From the NCBI GenBank assembly GCA_037951165.1, contig JBBDHG010000054.1, positions 3,238,001 to 3,302,000 on the forward strand: 64,000 bases of DNA, given 5' to 3'. Under the pieces are notes generated by a model. The model was given only the letters and a program-made list of their open reading frames with translations. It was not told the DNA's origin and did not search any database. A program made the position numbers and the translations under genes. How positions within the stretch are numbered: position 1 is the stretch's first letter; each line of letters opens with the position of its first letter. The DNA is from Lophius americanus. Lineage: Eukaryota; Chordata; Actinopteri; Lophiiformes; Lophiidae. Shown here in pieces: positions 45,760 through 57,135 of this stretch.

Positions 45760-46150
45760 GGCGATAATTCATCCATTTTCTTCCGCTTATCCGAGGTCGC
45801 TTTGGCAGCGGACTAAGACTGCCATTCCACACATCCCTCTCCCCTGCAACACTTTCTAGCTCAGCATTCCGAGGCGTTCCCCGGCCAGATGAGAGCCATA
45901 ATCTCTCCAATGAGTTCTGGATCAATCTCAGGGTCTCCTCCCATTGGAGCTTCACAGGGAGGTGTCCTGGAGGCATCCTGATCAGATGCCTGAGCCACCT
46001 CCACTGGGTCCTTCCGCTTGGAATGAGCAGCGGCTCCACTCCGATCTCCTTATCTCACGAAGGAAGCTCATTTCAGCTGCTTCGTTTCCTCGGCCTCATT
46101 CTTCAGTCTCTACCCAGAGCTCATGGCCGTGGGTGAGGGCTGGAACGTAG
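45760..46150 (-). mobile_element. LINE 3'-end fragment downstream of septin10
   Basis: The minus-strand frame reads HLIRMPPGHLPVKLQWEE, LERLWLSSG and ELESVAGERDVWNGSLSPLP, the C-terminal end of a LINE ORF that is extremely common in teleosts. The plus strand shows its typical 3' end, ATTCATCCATTTTCTTCCGC. Frames are largely intact over about 100 codons but nothing upstream is present. Confidence 0.8.
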
Positions 46151-46373
46151 ATGAACTCTTAAGGGAACGGAATATAAGCAGGCTGCGGCACCCAACTGGA
46201 GCCAGCAGGTCATTAGAGAGCCAATCATTTACATTCTCATCAACTCATAGCTGGTTTCCTGCTGTTGTAAGAAGAACTACAGTATGATGGTTTCAGCTCT
46301 GTGTGTTCAAGTCCTCTTAAGATTAATGAAGGACCGTATTTCCATTTTTAAATTTTTTTTTTGAAGCCGTTTA

Positions 46374-46505
46374 TCTTGATCAAACCTGTGTAGGGGTCTA
46401 GAGCCTATCCCAGCCTGCCCACCCTGGAAAGGTTACCTGTTCTTTACAAGTTTAATACATAAAAACAGATAAGCATTCACACTCAGTCATTCATAATTTT
46501 TGAAT
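46374..46505. mobile_element. short common repeat fragment
   Basis: GGGTCTAGAGCCTATCCCAG, CACCCTGGAAAGGTTACCTG and CATTCACACTCAGTCATTCA parallel a repeat I recall as frequent in fish (GGTGCTGGAGCCTATCCCAG, CCCTGGACAGGTCGCCAG, CATTCACACTCACATTCACA). Class unknown to me. Confidence 0.5.
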
Positions 46506-47131
46506 TACACAATCTATTTGTAGTTAAATCCAATGATGTCGCAGACTGCGTGTCTGAAAAGGGCCTCTCACGGTTGGTGTCTGCTAAAGAGGATTCTTTG
46601 GCGTTAAAACTCCTCTAAATGTGCTTTGTTCTGTATGCTGTTTCCCTCCGAGTTCACCAGCATGAAGACAATCTGCAGGATCCAAACAGATCCTCCAGTG
46701 GTTTAAAGGGAAAGACTCGTTAGTGTTCATTCACAATTATCTGCGAGGCTGAGGCTTGGGTTTTGGATCAGGTACATATTATTGAATATATTTATATACA
46801 TTGTCTTTTAAATATTTTTTTTCTAACTGAGAAAGATTGAAGTCTGTCTGAAAAGAGGTGACAGGTGGAGATGGAGTGCATCGTGTGGAGTTGGTGCATT
46901 TTGTGACCATATATACTCTCTCGCTTCTCTGTGGAGTCACAGCCAGATGGTTTGTCTTTATCTCCGGGCTTTTCCAGCAGAGTAAACCGGAACACTGTGA
47001 TGCTGGTTGGATTTATAAAAACATATACTCACAAACACTGCCACTTTATATTTACACTACAGCTCACCACGCGTGTTAGTGCCTTATTTGTGTGAGGCTG
47101 ACTTGAACTACTCTGTCCACTCTTCCTCCAG

Positions 47132-47238
47132 GAGTCACACCGACGCCTGATGGAGTCTGAGACAGGTTTTGTGCTACACCTGTATTTAAGGACTAAACAG
47201 TGTTACCTGTCAGCTTCTTTTCCTTCCTGCTAAATAAA
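47132..47238 (+). other. septin10: candidate alternative last exon of septin10 with poly(A) signal
   Basis: CCACTCTTCCTCCAG ends at 47131. Joined to AA of exon 9, the next bases read KSHTDA and a stop at 47148-47150. AATAAA is at 47233-47238, followed by a T/GT-rich stretch. SEPT6-group genes are known to have alternative last exons. The simpler reading is that this AATAAA ends a long exon 10 3' UTR. Confidence 0.4.
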
Positions 47239-47540
47239 TCTTTGTATTTTTTGTCATGATCTTCACCGCTCGTCTGTTTTTATGATTTCAGAACACAACC
47301 TTTGATAGCACAGAGGCCTGTTCCCATGTCGTCTAACCTCCAACCTATCTCCTAGAAAAGATAACCTTGTCAGAACCTCTAAAAATGGTACTCAAAGATC
47401 CGCTGTGCCAAAGATCACCGTGGCCTCAGGAAACGTGTAGATATCACCTGTGACTCTGAAATTGTTTCTGCTATTTCTGACCGAATCTCCTACTGATGTG
47501 TAATAGGTTTAAACTAAGTGATGAAAATTACTTCATAAAG

Positions 47541-47587
47541 CAGTGGTTCCCAAACTTTTATATCATCTAAAAGTTTGGGAACCACTG
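47541..47587. repeat. perfect inverted repeat, 20-bp arms, hAT-end-like
   Basis: CAGTGGTTCCCAAACTTTTA at 47541-47560 and its exact reverse complement at 47568-47587, with a 7-nt loop TATCATC. The arm begins CAGTGGTTC, as do the termini of many hAT (Charlie-type) transposons. Confidence 0.9.
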
Positions 47588-47940
47588 ACCTACAGGATAT
47601 AAGTGTCTTTGAGTCACTGATATATAGTATATAAATGTTTGAGAACCACAAAGGTTTAGGTTCTAAAAGTTGGGTACCACTGATGTATACGATATAAAGT
47701 TTTGGGAACCACTGATATATAGGATGTAGAAGTTGGGGAGCCACTGACAGAATCTAAAGCATTGGGGACCACTGATGTATGGGATATATATGTTTGGGAA
47801 CCAATGATGTATAGAATATAGAAGTTTGGGAACCAGTGATGTGTAGGATATAGAAGTAAGGGAACCAGTGATGTGTAGGATATAGAAGTAAGGGAACCAG
47901 TGATGTGTAGGATATAGAAGTAAGGGAACCAGTGATGATG
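47569..47940. repeat. 32-bp minisatellite, 12 units
   Basis: Unit boundaries at 47569, 47601, 47633, 47665, 47696, 47728, 47756, 47788, 47820, 47852, 47884 and 47916. Each unit contains a version of AAGTTTGGGAACCACTG followed by ATGTATAGGATAT. Left units are diverged (31-32 bp, one of 28 bp); units from 47852 on are identical, and the last is cut short. Confidence 0.92.
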
Positions 47941-48479
47941 AAAGAGATGATCGTCTGGAACCTCTTTGATGCTTTGAAGACGTGTTCACTTTGAGCTATT
48001 TTGTAGCAGCATCTGTATTTGAAGCTCTACTTCACCACAAACTAATCGGTTTGGATGATGGATGATGATGGATGATGAAGCTCCATCAAAACCTACATGA
48101 AGTGGAAGTCTCAGTGGAGCGCTTACCTCAACCAACGCTCAGCAGAGCCCCACAGCATTATTGACAATCTGTCAGGTTCTTTGAGTAATTGACAAAAATA
48201 CTTTTAAGGGAAATCCAAGAATATCCCGGATCCTTCCTTTAAACCACATCCACTTCAACATTTAGTCGGTTCTGCCCTACTTGATACAGAGTCCTACCGT
48301 CTCAACAATGTCTGACAAGGACACTCCTGGTTTCTTCTCTTGTCGTGTGAATCTGATATATTAAGTTGTGTTGGATTGTCAAAGAGAATTTAAAACGAGA
48401 TGAAGGCAACCTGGGTTACTAAATAAGAAAGTGAAAACAATGTGAATTTTTCACATTAATTTAGTGAAATAATTGACAA

Positions 48480-49015
48480 TATTTCCACGATTTAACGATT
48501 TTCTTTTTTGCCACTGAGCATTTCTTTGGGAGCAAATTTAATTTATTGACATAAGGCAGCAGTGAGATCAAGAAAAATAAGAGCATCTGAATAACCAGCC
48601 ATCCTAATGAGTTACAGGTCATCAAAACCTCATAATAATAACGAGGCCTAAGCTGTCATCCCCAACAGCAAGGGTCCTCGAATAGCCCCCCATCCCACGA
48701 GGTGTACAAGAAATCCCCCCGATTGAACTCCTCAAAATAAATGGGAAATCATATCCGAGAAAATGTTTTTCACATTTCAAAATTGAATAAATGAATAAAA
48801 TCCCACATGTTAAAAATAGATCTCCTTTCGTCGCCTCATAAGAACCAAATCTGCTCTAAATAGGACTAACGTCTGCGGTGGAAATATACAAATGACCTTA
48901 ACTGAAATTCTCGTGGGTGTAACATTTGAAAATGACTCAAGAAAAGGTTTTTGAGTTATTGCATTAACATTAAAGGAACCGCGGCGGCAAAGATGATTCT
49001 TTAATAACATCGACT
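48480..49015. other. candidate conserved non-coding stretch between septin10 and sh3rf3
   Basis: About 530 bp without simple repeats or recognised transposon sequence, between a tandem array and a TAATAATAA microsatellite patch. Open frames are short (66 codons at most). It stands out from its surroundings; conservation is only guessed. Confidence 0.25.
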
Positions 49016-49909
49016 ATTCAGGGATATAATAATAATAATGATAATAATGTCAGCTCTCTACTATCACATTGTTATATGCAGCACCTACTTTGTAAAAACA
49101 ATTAAACTCAGTGCTGTGTTGCTATGTAGAACCAGACCGGCAAACGTCACCACTGCGATTAAAAATTAAAAAAGTCTGCAGGTCTTTATCAATCACCTCA
49201 GATAAAAATAACTTAAATGTGAAGGAGGAGGAGGAGGAGGAGGAGGGGTCTCCCTTCAGAGAGAGCTCAAAGTTGACTGTGTTAAATATGTAGGGGTGAG
49301 ACCTGTCGTCAGACAACTATTAGTAATTATATATATATAATAATAATAACGTTTATTATTATATATATATCTTATAATACTTTAGACTTTAACATTTTCC
49401 TCTCTTTTATCAGAGGCTCAGAGGATGGAGGAGGAGGAGGATCACACGCTTCCCTCCTGCTGCTGAGGAAGATTTAGTTCCCTTAACACTCGAATAAAGA
49501 GCAGGTTCGGCACTCTTCCTGCTGGAGGTTCTGTTCCCACACGTGTCTCACCTTCGGGCCCTTACCCTTCATGTGACTTGGAGCTGGCAGGCAGACGGGC
49601 AGACAGACAGGAATGTTTATCGATTCCTTGCAGGGGCCTGCGGGGCCCCTAAATACCCCCGGGGGGAGAACCATTCCACCGAGGGGAGCTGTGGAGAAAC
49701 GTGTACAGGTGAACGTTGTGTACCGACACCTTCAGCTGCTTTCTGAGTGATTTCTCGGTTTTCCTGCTTGAGGTGAAAACATCTCAGCGCTGCATAAATC
49801 TGAAAAATCCAAATTTTCTGCCTGCCTCCAGCGCGCCTTAAAATACAGCACTTTGAGTTTGTGTGTAAGTGTCAAGTTTTTCTGTATGCACTTACATTCA
49901 ACATAGCTG

Positions 49910-49912
<3 letters not shown>

Positions 49913-49971
<59 letters not shown>
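49913..49971. repeat. (CA)n microsatellite
   Basis: About 29 CA units. Confidence 0.98.
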
Positions 49972-49973
<2 letters not shown>

Positions 49974-50641
49974 ATATTCACACGCACTTGTCACCTTTTG
50001 CTAGTCACTCTAAATGCAAATGGAGGTGATCAGTGGAGACAGGCCCGGCTGAGGGAGAGATGAGGTTGTCATTTAAGGGGAGTGCCGGCGACACTCTAAA
50101 ATTACCAATCACACACCTCGTCTGTGCTGGCATTGAGCTGAGAACACAAGAGAGATTGAAGGAGAGAGAGTGGGAGGGAGAGGGGGAGGGGGAGGGAGAG
50201 AGAGAGAGTTGGAGGGAGAGAGAGGAGTAGCAAAAGTGAGGGAGAAAAAAATGAAGGAGAGTCAGCCTTTTTTTCTTCGGAAGGCACTTTATGGTAATGT
50301 CTCAGAAATACACATTATTATCGGCTACAATAAAGAAACACAATTCCTTCTTCTTTTTTTAGTAGCAAATATACATAAGTGTCAGTTTCATACCACGCCT
50401 GCAAACAAACACCAGGGCATTTTAGCTCAAAGCAGCTAAAATGCCTTTAGCATAGAGTGGCTCGGGATGTGCTGGGATGTGGCCCCCCACACATTCTGCC
50501 AGGTCCTCCTCTGCCAGAATTGATTGACAGTTGCACTTATCCACATACCATCCTAGATGCTCCCCGTGCAGAGATACGCATTCTGAACATCCCTTGTCCC
50601 GTGTGATCTGTCCTGTAGGAGCTGTAGGTCGCTCTCACTCT

Positions 50642-50895
50642 CTTTTTTTCAAACCCGACCGGTCATGGCAGTAGGCCGTCCACCCTGAGTCCTGGATCTG
50701 CTCGAGGTTTCTGAACGTTAAAGGGCAGTTTTTTCCCGCCATTGTCGCCAAGTACTTGCTCAAGGAGGAATTTGTTGGGTCTCTGTAGATAATTATATAA
50801 AGAGTTTGGTCTAGACCTGCTCTTTCTGGAAAACACCTTGAGACAACTGTTGTTGTGAATTGGCGCAATATAAATAAAGATTGATTGATTAAATG
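50642..50895 (-). mobile_element. abundant teleost repeat nested in the L1-like element
   Basis: Read on the minus strand it starts AATCAATCAATCTTTATTTA and continues TTGCGCCAATTCACAACAAC, AAGGTGTTTTCCAGAAAGAG, CTACAGAGACCCAACAAATT and ends GACCGGTCGGGTTTGA. I recall this as one of the commonest short repeats in teleost genomes; I do not know its class. It interrupts the L1-like sequence and is therefore younger. Confidence 0.75.
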
Positions 50896-51682
50896 ATTGG
50901 CTAAATGTAAATCCTGCCCGAATAATGGATTTTAGTTGTAGATATTCAAGGAATATCTTACTGCTCCATTCCATATTTTATCCCCAGTTCCTGAAATGGT
51001 GTGAAGTTACTACCTTGGATAATATGTTCCAGATGTCTTACACCTTTATCAAACCAAGAGGAGAAGTTAAACATTTTTTTAAAGGAATTTCCAAAACCAA
51101 ATTTATGTATCATGGCAAAGAGAAATTACCAATTAAGCCTATCAAACGTTTTTTCTGCATCTAATGAGAGCGTCTGCCTTTAAGAGAGCATGTTTGGTCG
51201 GGGTGTAGTAAGTGAGGGGTCATTTTTAAGATCTGCATGACAAAGTGATATTTGGCGGTAACTAGCAGTGAGTGCAGGATCTTTATCTGGTTTAAGGAGG
51301 AAGCAGATGTTAGCTGAGTTTATGCAGGCATTGATCGGATCCTTGTTTAATTTGGTAAATCGATGGTGTCTAGAAATGCATCAACGTCAGAACTAGCTGG
51401 ATAGATTTGTGTTGTATACAAGTTTTTGTAGAAGTCTCTAAAAGTGTTATTTATTTCTTCAGGTATATGAGTTATTTTCACTGCTGAGTTCTTAATGGAG
51501 GGAAATGTTGTCTTTTCTTTATTTCGTTTTAGTTGATTCAAGTTGATTCAAGTTGATTGAAGAATTTGCTGTATTTGTTGCCATGTTTGAAGTTCTGGGA
51601 TCGTAGACTTTGCAACTAAAACTGAGTTTAATTCAGTTCCAATAACCTTTATTTCTTTTTTCTTATCAGAGGAATAAGAGAG

Positions 51683-51902
51683 GATTTAACTGACATGACT
51701 GATTTAACTGACATGACTGATTTAACTGACACGACTGATTTAACTGACATGACTGATTTAACTGACATGACTGATTTAACTGACATGACTGATTTAACTG
51801 ACATGACTGATTTAACTGACATGACTGTTTTAACTGACATGACTGATTTAACTGACATGACTGATTTAACTGACATGACTGATTTAACTGACATGACTGT
51901 TC
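51683..51902. repeat. 18-bp minisatellite inside the L1-like ORF2, 12 units
   Basis: Unit GATTTAACTGACATGACT repeated about 12 times with few changes (one CACGACT, two TGTTTT). Being a multiple of three, it keeps the reading frame open in several frames, giving MTDLTD on the plus strand and MSVKSV on the minus strand. Confidence 0.97.
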
Positions 51903-52719
51903 TTTGCTGTCTCCCACAGAAGACATGGTGAAGTTCCCAGCAGGTCATTAATCTCCAGAAACAGTGTCCCCTCTTTTTCAAAGTATTTAAGGAAGTGTGG
52001 GTCTTTAACAATGAAGTTTTAAATCTCCAGTTTCTAGTGTTCTGCTGGTCCAACAGACAGAGACTGGTGCGTGGTCGCTGATAGTGATCGGGTGGATCCG
52101 GGTTTCAGAGATGTCACTCATGACTGTGATGCTGGTTAGGAAGTAATCTATGCGGGAGTATGAGTGGTTGACCTGGGAGAAGCAGGAGTATTCACTGAGA
52201 GTGGGCCGACAGGACCACCAAGCATCATAAAAACCAAAATCACTCTTGTACTTCTTAAATGTCTGTGGATCGACAGTTCCGACACTCAGCTGCGGTACTG
52301 AGCCGATCAAGTTCGTGTCACAAACCACGTTGAAGTCCCGTCCTACTAAAAGTGCTGCGTCTGAGAAGAAGGTGTGGAAGAAGGAGTCATCGTCAACATT
52401 TGGACCAAACACATTTGGAATGCATGAATCTGTGTTATGAAGTGATATATTAATGATTATAAATCTAACTTCTGGGTCTGTAGAAGTGATTCTGTGAGTG
52501 AAAAGTATTTTCCTACTGATCATAAGGTCAACGCCTCTTTGTTTGGAGTGACAGCTAGCTAGATAAGTGCGGGGGGATTGTGTGGAGTGAAACAATGTCT
52601 GCTTGTTGGTCAATCAGCTGATTAAAGAGTTTAAGTCTCTTTTCGTTTGAGACAATTCCACGTACACTCCAAATAACAAACCTGAGTGTGGTCATAGATG
52701 GTTAACTATATGGTCTGAG

Positions 52720-52722
52720 TGA

Positions 52723-52772
<50 letters not shown>

Positions 52773-53135
52773 TTGTGTGCATGGTTGGGGGAACCTACAC
52801 CAGCACTTGTGGTGTGTGTGTGTTTGTGGAAACCGAGATCAGCAGTAGTGGTGTGATGTGTGTGTGCATGTGAGTGTGTGTGCATGCATGGGAACCTACA
52901 TCAGCACTAGTGTTCTGTGTGTGTGTGTTTGTTTGTGTGTGTGTGTGTATATGTGTGCTGGAAGTTACAACCTACATCAGCAGTAATAGCGTGATTGTGT
53001 GTGTTGGTGTGTGTGCACACAGGATCCTTCATCAGCAGTAGTGGTGTGTGTGTGTGTGTGTAGTACATGTATGCAAGTACTTGTGTGGAAATCCCAGTGA
53101 AGAAAAGAAATGTGTGTGTGGACAGAGTGGACTAA
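52720..53135. repeat. GT-rich minisatellite with a larger repeat unit
   Basis: (GT)n at 52723-52768, then five imperfect copies of a unit with AACCTACATCAGCAGTAGTG followed by GT repeats, at about 52793, 52830, 52891, 52968 and 53023. It lies at the 5' border of the L1-like element copy 2. Confidence 0.85.
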
Positions 53136-53932
53136 ACATGTTGGCGGTGATATTTATCCCGTGAGTTGTGTTAAAGTAGAACATAATCGGGGAAAGGTGA
53201 AAAATAAGAGGCAGCGAGGGAGTAAATAAAACATTGTAATAATTACGAGGGGTTATAACAGTTTGAGGGTATGGAGGAGATCGTTACTCGTCTTATATAA
53301 TGGCCAAATGTTTATATCGGGGAACAGCTGAGCAGAAATAGAAATATAGCCTTTGAGTAAATACATCCATACAACCTGTCTATCCTCAAAGAGGGGAGAT
53401 CAGAGGTTGAACTGTGTTTTAATAGAGTTTAGGACTGGCCTCCTGGTCGCGGTAGAGCTGACTGTTGGACTGTTGGCGCTGAGTTTGTCCACAGAGACGG
53501 CTGCAAGCCTCGTTGACAGACATCTTCTTCAACGGGAACAGGAATCTGCGTCGATCTGACCTCGGCTCTTCACTTCACCAGCTCCTTCTCCTTAAAGTGT
53601 TTGGTGGGTGTTTAGTAGCCAGTCAGTCTCCTTCCCTCATGGATGATGGGATGCGGTTACACAGCAGGCCTACAATGGCTGCGCTGATATAGATGCCCAG
53701 ATGATGTTTAACATCAGGTCGTCAACATTCTCTTTGTGGGTGATGTATTTTTATGTTTTTACCAATGAAATGACTTTGGGACGACCCCCAGCAGATCACA
53801 ACAACTTACAAGAATGAAAGAATTGATGGGGAACCCCGCCTGCAACGTGAAACCCATAAATGTCTCAGTGGGTCCTGACCATTTCTGTTAGGTGTTTGGT
53901 AGAAAAGGGTTTTCCAAATAGGGACCTGTTCC

Positions 53933-53960
53933 CCCGGCGGTGTGTTGGAGTACCGCCGGG
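53933..53960. repeat. GC-rich inverted repeat
   Basis: CCCGGCGGT at 53933-53941 and ACCGCCGGG at 53952-53960, with a 10-nt loop. It is followed by a (TTATC)n patch at 53977-53995. Function unknown. Confidence 0.8.
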
Positions 53961-55356
53961 TGCAGGTGTGATAATTATCTTATCTTATCTTATTATTTCC
54001 TAAAATAATTTTAGTAAAAAAAATGCAACTAAAAGTCCAAAAAACACATTTCATACACAATTCACACAAATGTAAGTGTATGGAAGACGTGTAGATGTCT
54101 TTCTTCCAGTAGATATAGAAGAGTAGGGTATTTCCAGACACTGATTAACGGGGGGTTGGGAAAGACCGGACTGAGTAAATAATCACTACTAGGGTCCTGG
54201 TTATGGTTCGATTACCGTTCTCTGCTTCTGTGACACATGTATGTTTGTCTTTTGAATGTTTGGAGTATTTCTTTATAGTGAAGTTTGACTCTTTTGTGCG
54301 CTTTCCTGATCCTGAACTCATGTCTCCATTTCTTAGAGTACACCGCTGCAACTGTGTAATGATAGATAAACTATAATAATGATAATATTTCGGTTAGATG
54401 GTTGCACCTGCAGATTTCTCTCGAGCTCATGCGTGCAGATAATTATAATCAGAGCGGGATGGATCCAGAGAGCAGCCGTCAAACCCTGAGGGGCGATACA
54501 GGAAATGTGTTTGTTAGTGTTCCCCAGCACTCTCCCTGTGTAATCTCCATTATAACCCTCCAGGTACAAAAAAAAACATCCTGAGAACCTGTGTTAAAAC
54601 AAAGGCATTTATTGCGAAAAATGCACTTGACATGAAAAAACAATCAAATCAGCCACGGGTCATCAGTACAAGACGATGTATAATGATCACATGGTAGAGA
54701 GCGCTGGGCGTGGCCAGTGCAGAGCATGAATCAAAAATGGCACAAAAGGCCTATAAATATTCTGCACAATATAGAATAATATATATATATTTTCATTTTT
54801 TCCCCGTTTCCCCTCACTGTACCAAACCGACACAGTCCTTATGAGGGGTGCGGTCACGCCGCGCTTTAAGTTCCTTTTTGATGTAAAGAGCTACATAAAG
54901 AGGCCCCCTCCCCTCAGGCGCACACACACACGTGCACCGGCACATACACACACACACACACCCACACTAACACACAGGTATCCATAGGAACAAACATGGT
55001 CCACATCTAATTCAAAGATGACAGTGTGAGAAATCACCGAAGGACGAAAATCAAGTTGGTACCACTTACAATTAGACAACCCTTATAATGGATGTATGAT
55101 CATTAGGCTATTAATTAGGATTTAAACACCTTATAAATCATTAATATACTATTATAAACAACTAATAATACATGTTTCAAGAATAAACATGTGTTCATTA
55201 TTTTGCGAGCAGCAGATCACTGTCACCTTTTGCATCAAATATTTTTATAGCAGCTTATTAATGATTCATAACATAGTTAATAAAATGGTTCTGATCTATT
55301 CATGAAGCCTTTATAAGATAAGACTTTTTGTAGGTGGTACAAAAGAATCTGATGTT

Positions 55357-55844
55357 TTAAAGGTACAGTGTGTAAGATTTGGTGACATCTAGTGGACTTG
55401 GCGCTCTGTCCCTCTACTTCTCTACCGGAACTTGTTCCTAAGCCGACCTGAAGATATTGGTGTCGCCCCACCGCAGAGGAACCGAACCTCACTCTGGTGA
55501 GGTCCGTCCGGTTCACCCGCTGAAATCCACTCGAAGGGCTGCTGGTTCTGGAGTGATCGCTCCCTGGGAGAAGAGATGAGACTTCATGTTTGCTTTGACG
55601 GCGAGGTTTGGCCCTTTGTTGCTTTTTCTTGTTCTAAACAATAAGTATGATCCTCCATTTCTCAAAACATGTGAAATCTCCATACGGGGGTCAGGAGGTC
55701 GATACAGCATCATGAAAATAAAACGTTGTTTTGAACTTTCGGCTGCAGGTACAGAAAACAACACTTAGTAATGGACATTGTATTCTGTTTATTCAGAGGG
55801 ATACCCCTAAACACCCCCTAAATCTCACACACCGAAAGTTTTAA
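55357..55844. mobile_element. piggyBac-like MITE with TTAA target site
   Basis: TTAA precedes AGGTACAGTGTGTAAGATTT at 55361-55380. The right end reads, reversed, AACTTTCGGTGTGTGAGATT and is followed by TTAA at 55841-55844. The termini match at most positions (GTGTGT-AGATTT core). The length is 488 bp, without a transposase frame. TTAA duplication is the hallmark of piggyBac-type insertion; the AAGGTGCAGTGTGTAAGATT type of end is common in fish genomes. Confidence 0.7.
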
Positions 55845-56954
55845 GTTCATGTTCGATGGAAATTACTTGTTCACATTTTTCAAGGCGTCACCAGAGTCTG
55901 GAGTGATATTAACCAGCCGGAAAGCTCCGAAGCTCACATCACAAGGACAAAAAAACACGTTTCCTGATGTTTTTGACTGGTGTAAACTCCGCAAGGCAAC
56001 AACCTCTCGCAAAACAACAACAACAACAACCCAAAAACAACAGCAACAATAAAAGCAGAGATCCAAACGAGGACTTGTGCTTAATTCTGTCTCAGTATAA
56101 ATTAGAGTCCTATAGTTTGGTGACAACAAATGACAAAAAACTGTTTAGCTGTAGGAAAACAACCCCAGATGGTTCTAGAAAGTACGGAAGAGAGAAAAGA
56201 CAGCTTGGGTAGGTGTTTGTAGGCACTGGGGTTTGACTGACAGGCTTTAAAGGCCAATAGATGAACAGATAGTTTTGAGTGACGCTCCTAATCTCTGATA
56301 TCTTTTAGCCAAAATGAGTCACGTATTTTTCAAATTGCAAATAAACTTGTATCTGAAACAATTAAATCTACACGCAGGCCGTAATCTAGTGTGAAATAAA
56401 TGGACAAAACTGGTCAATTATTAAGGATAAATTGAGATAAACGTGTGTCAGACGAGCTTTAGTCTTTCACGGGGGCTTCTAGTACCGACATACAGTCGGC
56501 GGCTGAGCTGTGACCTACTGGAGATAGAAATCTAATGGTTTTGGTTTCTGTTGCTCCAGATGGAAGGGATTACCCATACTGCACTGCTGATTGAAGGCCA
56601 TCCTGCTCCCCGTAATGACTGCATGTTTCCCCGTCGTGCTTCTTCACAACATAAGGGATTAAAACCCCTGCAGACCCTCCGTCCACTCCAGTGGTCTTAT
56701 TTTTATCTCTAAATCGACAAAAAATTGGAAGCTTCCATAATTTATCGACCCAGAAGGGTAAAGACCCGGAGACTGCAGCTCCAGAACCCTTAGTGTGTTA
56801 CCAAACCCAGGTCCTCACACTTAAGCCATTGTTTGGAAGGATTATTAGAACCTATGCTGTATGTCTCTTTTTAAGAAAAATCATTTTAAAACATTGTTTG
56901 AAACAAATTGATTTTGCTTCGTTAAGAGTCGGCTGCAGATCTTTCTTGTCTGGA

Positions 56955-57135
56955 GGCTTGGCAGTGTGATGGAGTGGTGGTTAGAACTGTAACCCCCCAG
57001 GAAGAGGGTTCTGGGTTTGAATCCCAGCCTCATCGACATGGAGTTTCCACGTTCTTCCTGTGTCTGCATTGGTTCTCTCCGGACACTCTGCTTCTTCCTT
57101 CAGTCCAAAAACATGCAGTATAGGTGACTCTGAAA
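56955..57135 (+). mobile_element. tRNA-derived SINE-like repeat
   Basis: GTGTGATGGAGTGGTGGTTA looks like a tRNA A box, and GGTTTGAATCC at 57014-57024 is a B box with one mismatch to GGTTCGAANCC. The tail continues CATGGAGTTTCCACGTTCTT and CAGTCCAAAAACATGCAGTA, as in a very common teleost repeat. It is not a functional tRNA: no acceptor stem or cloverleaf was found. Confidence 0.7.

Larger units (their letters stand above)
50470..52695 (-). mobile_element. L1-like LINE, copy 2, internally deleted and nested
   Basis: On the minus strand an ORF2 start at 52695 reads MTTLRFVIWSVRGIVSNEKR. An AP-endonuclease domain follows (LVGRDFNVVCDTNLIG, NHSYSRIDYFLTS, ISDHAPVSVCW). Then come an 18-bp minisatellite (51683-51902), the thumb-proximal RT part (ITHIPEEINNTFRDFYKNLY; SLDAEKTFDRLNW), a jump to the C-terminal domain (FNFSSWFDKGVRHLEHIIQG), a foreign repeat (50642-50895), and the segment NQFWQR-like around 50520. 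DNA at 50880-51090 and 50480-50620 matches copy 1 at 10235-10425 and 10580-10770. Stops and the deletion show that it is dead. Confidence 0.85.

Noticed and set aside
47569..47940. CRISPR-like array of 32-bp units
   Set aside because: There are no unique spacers between repeats; it is a head-to-tail minisatellite.
51649..51931. Possible CRISPR-like or coding repeat (MSVKSV / MTDLTD)
   Set aside because: The units are directly adjacent without spacers, in a vertebrate genome and within a LINE; it is a minisatellite.
56955..57135. Functional tRNA gene
   Set aside because: A and B boxes are present, but no acceptor-stem pairing or cloverleaf could be drawn, and the flanks match a common repeat.
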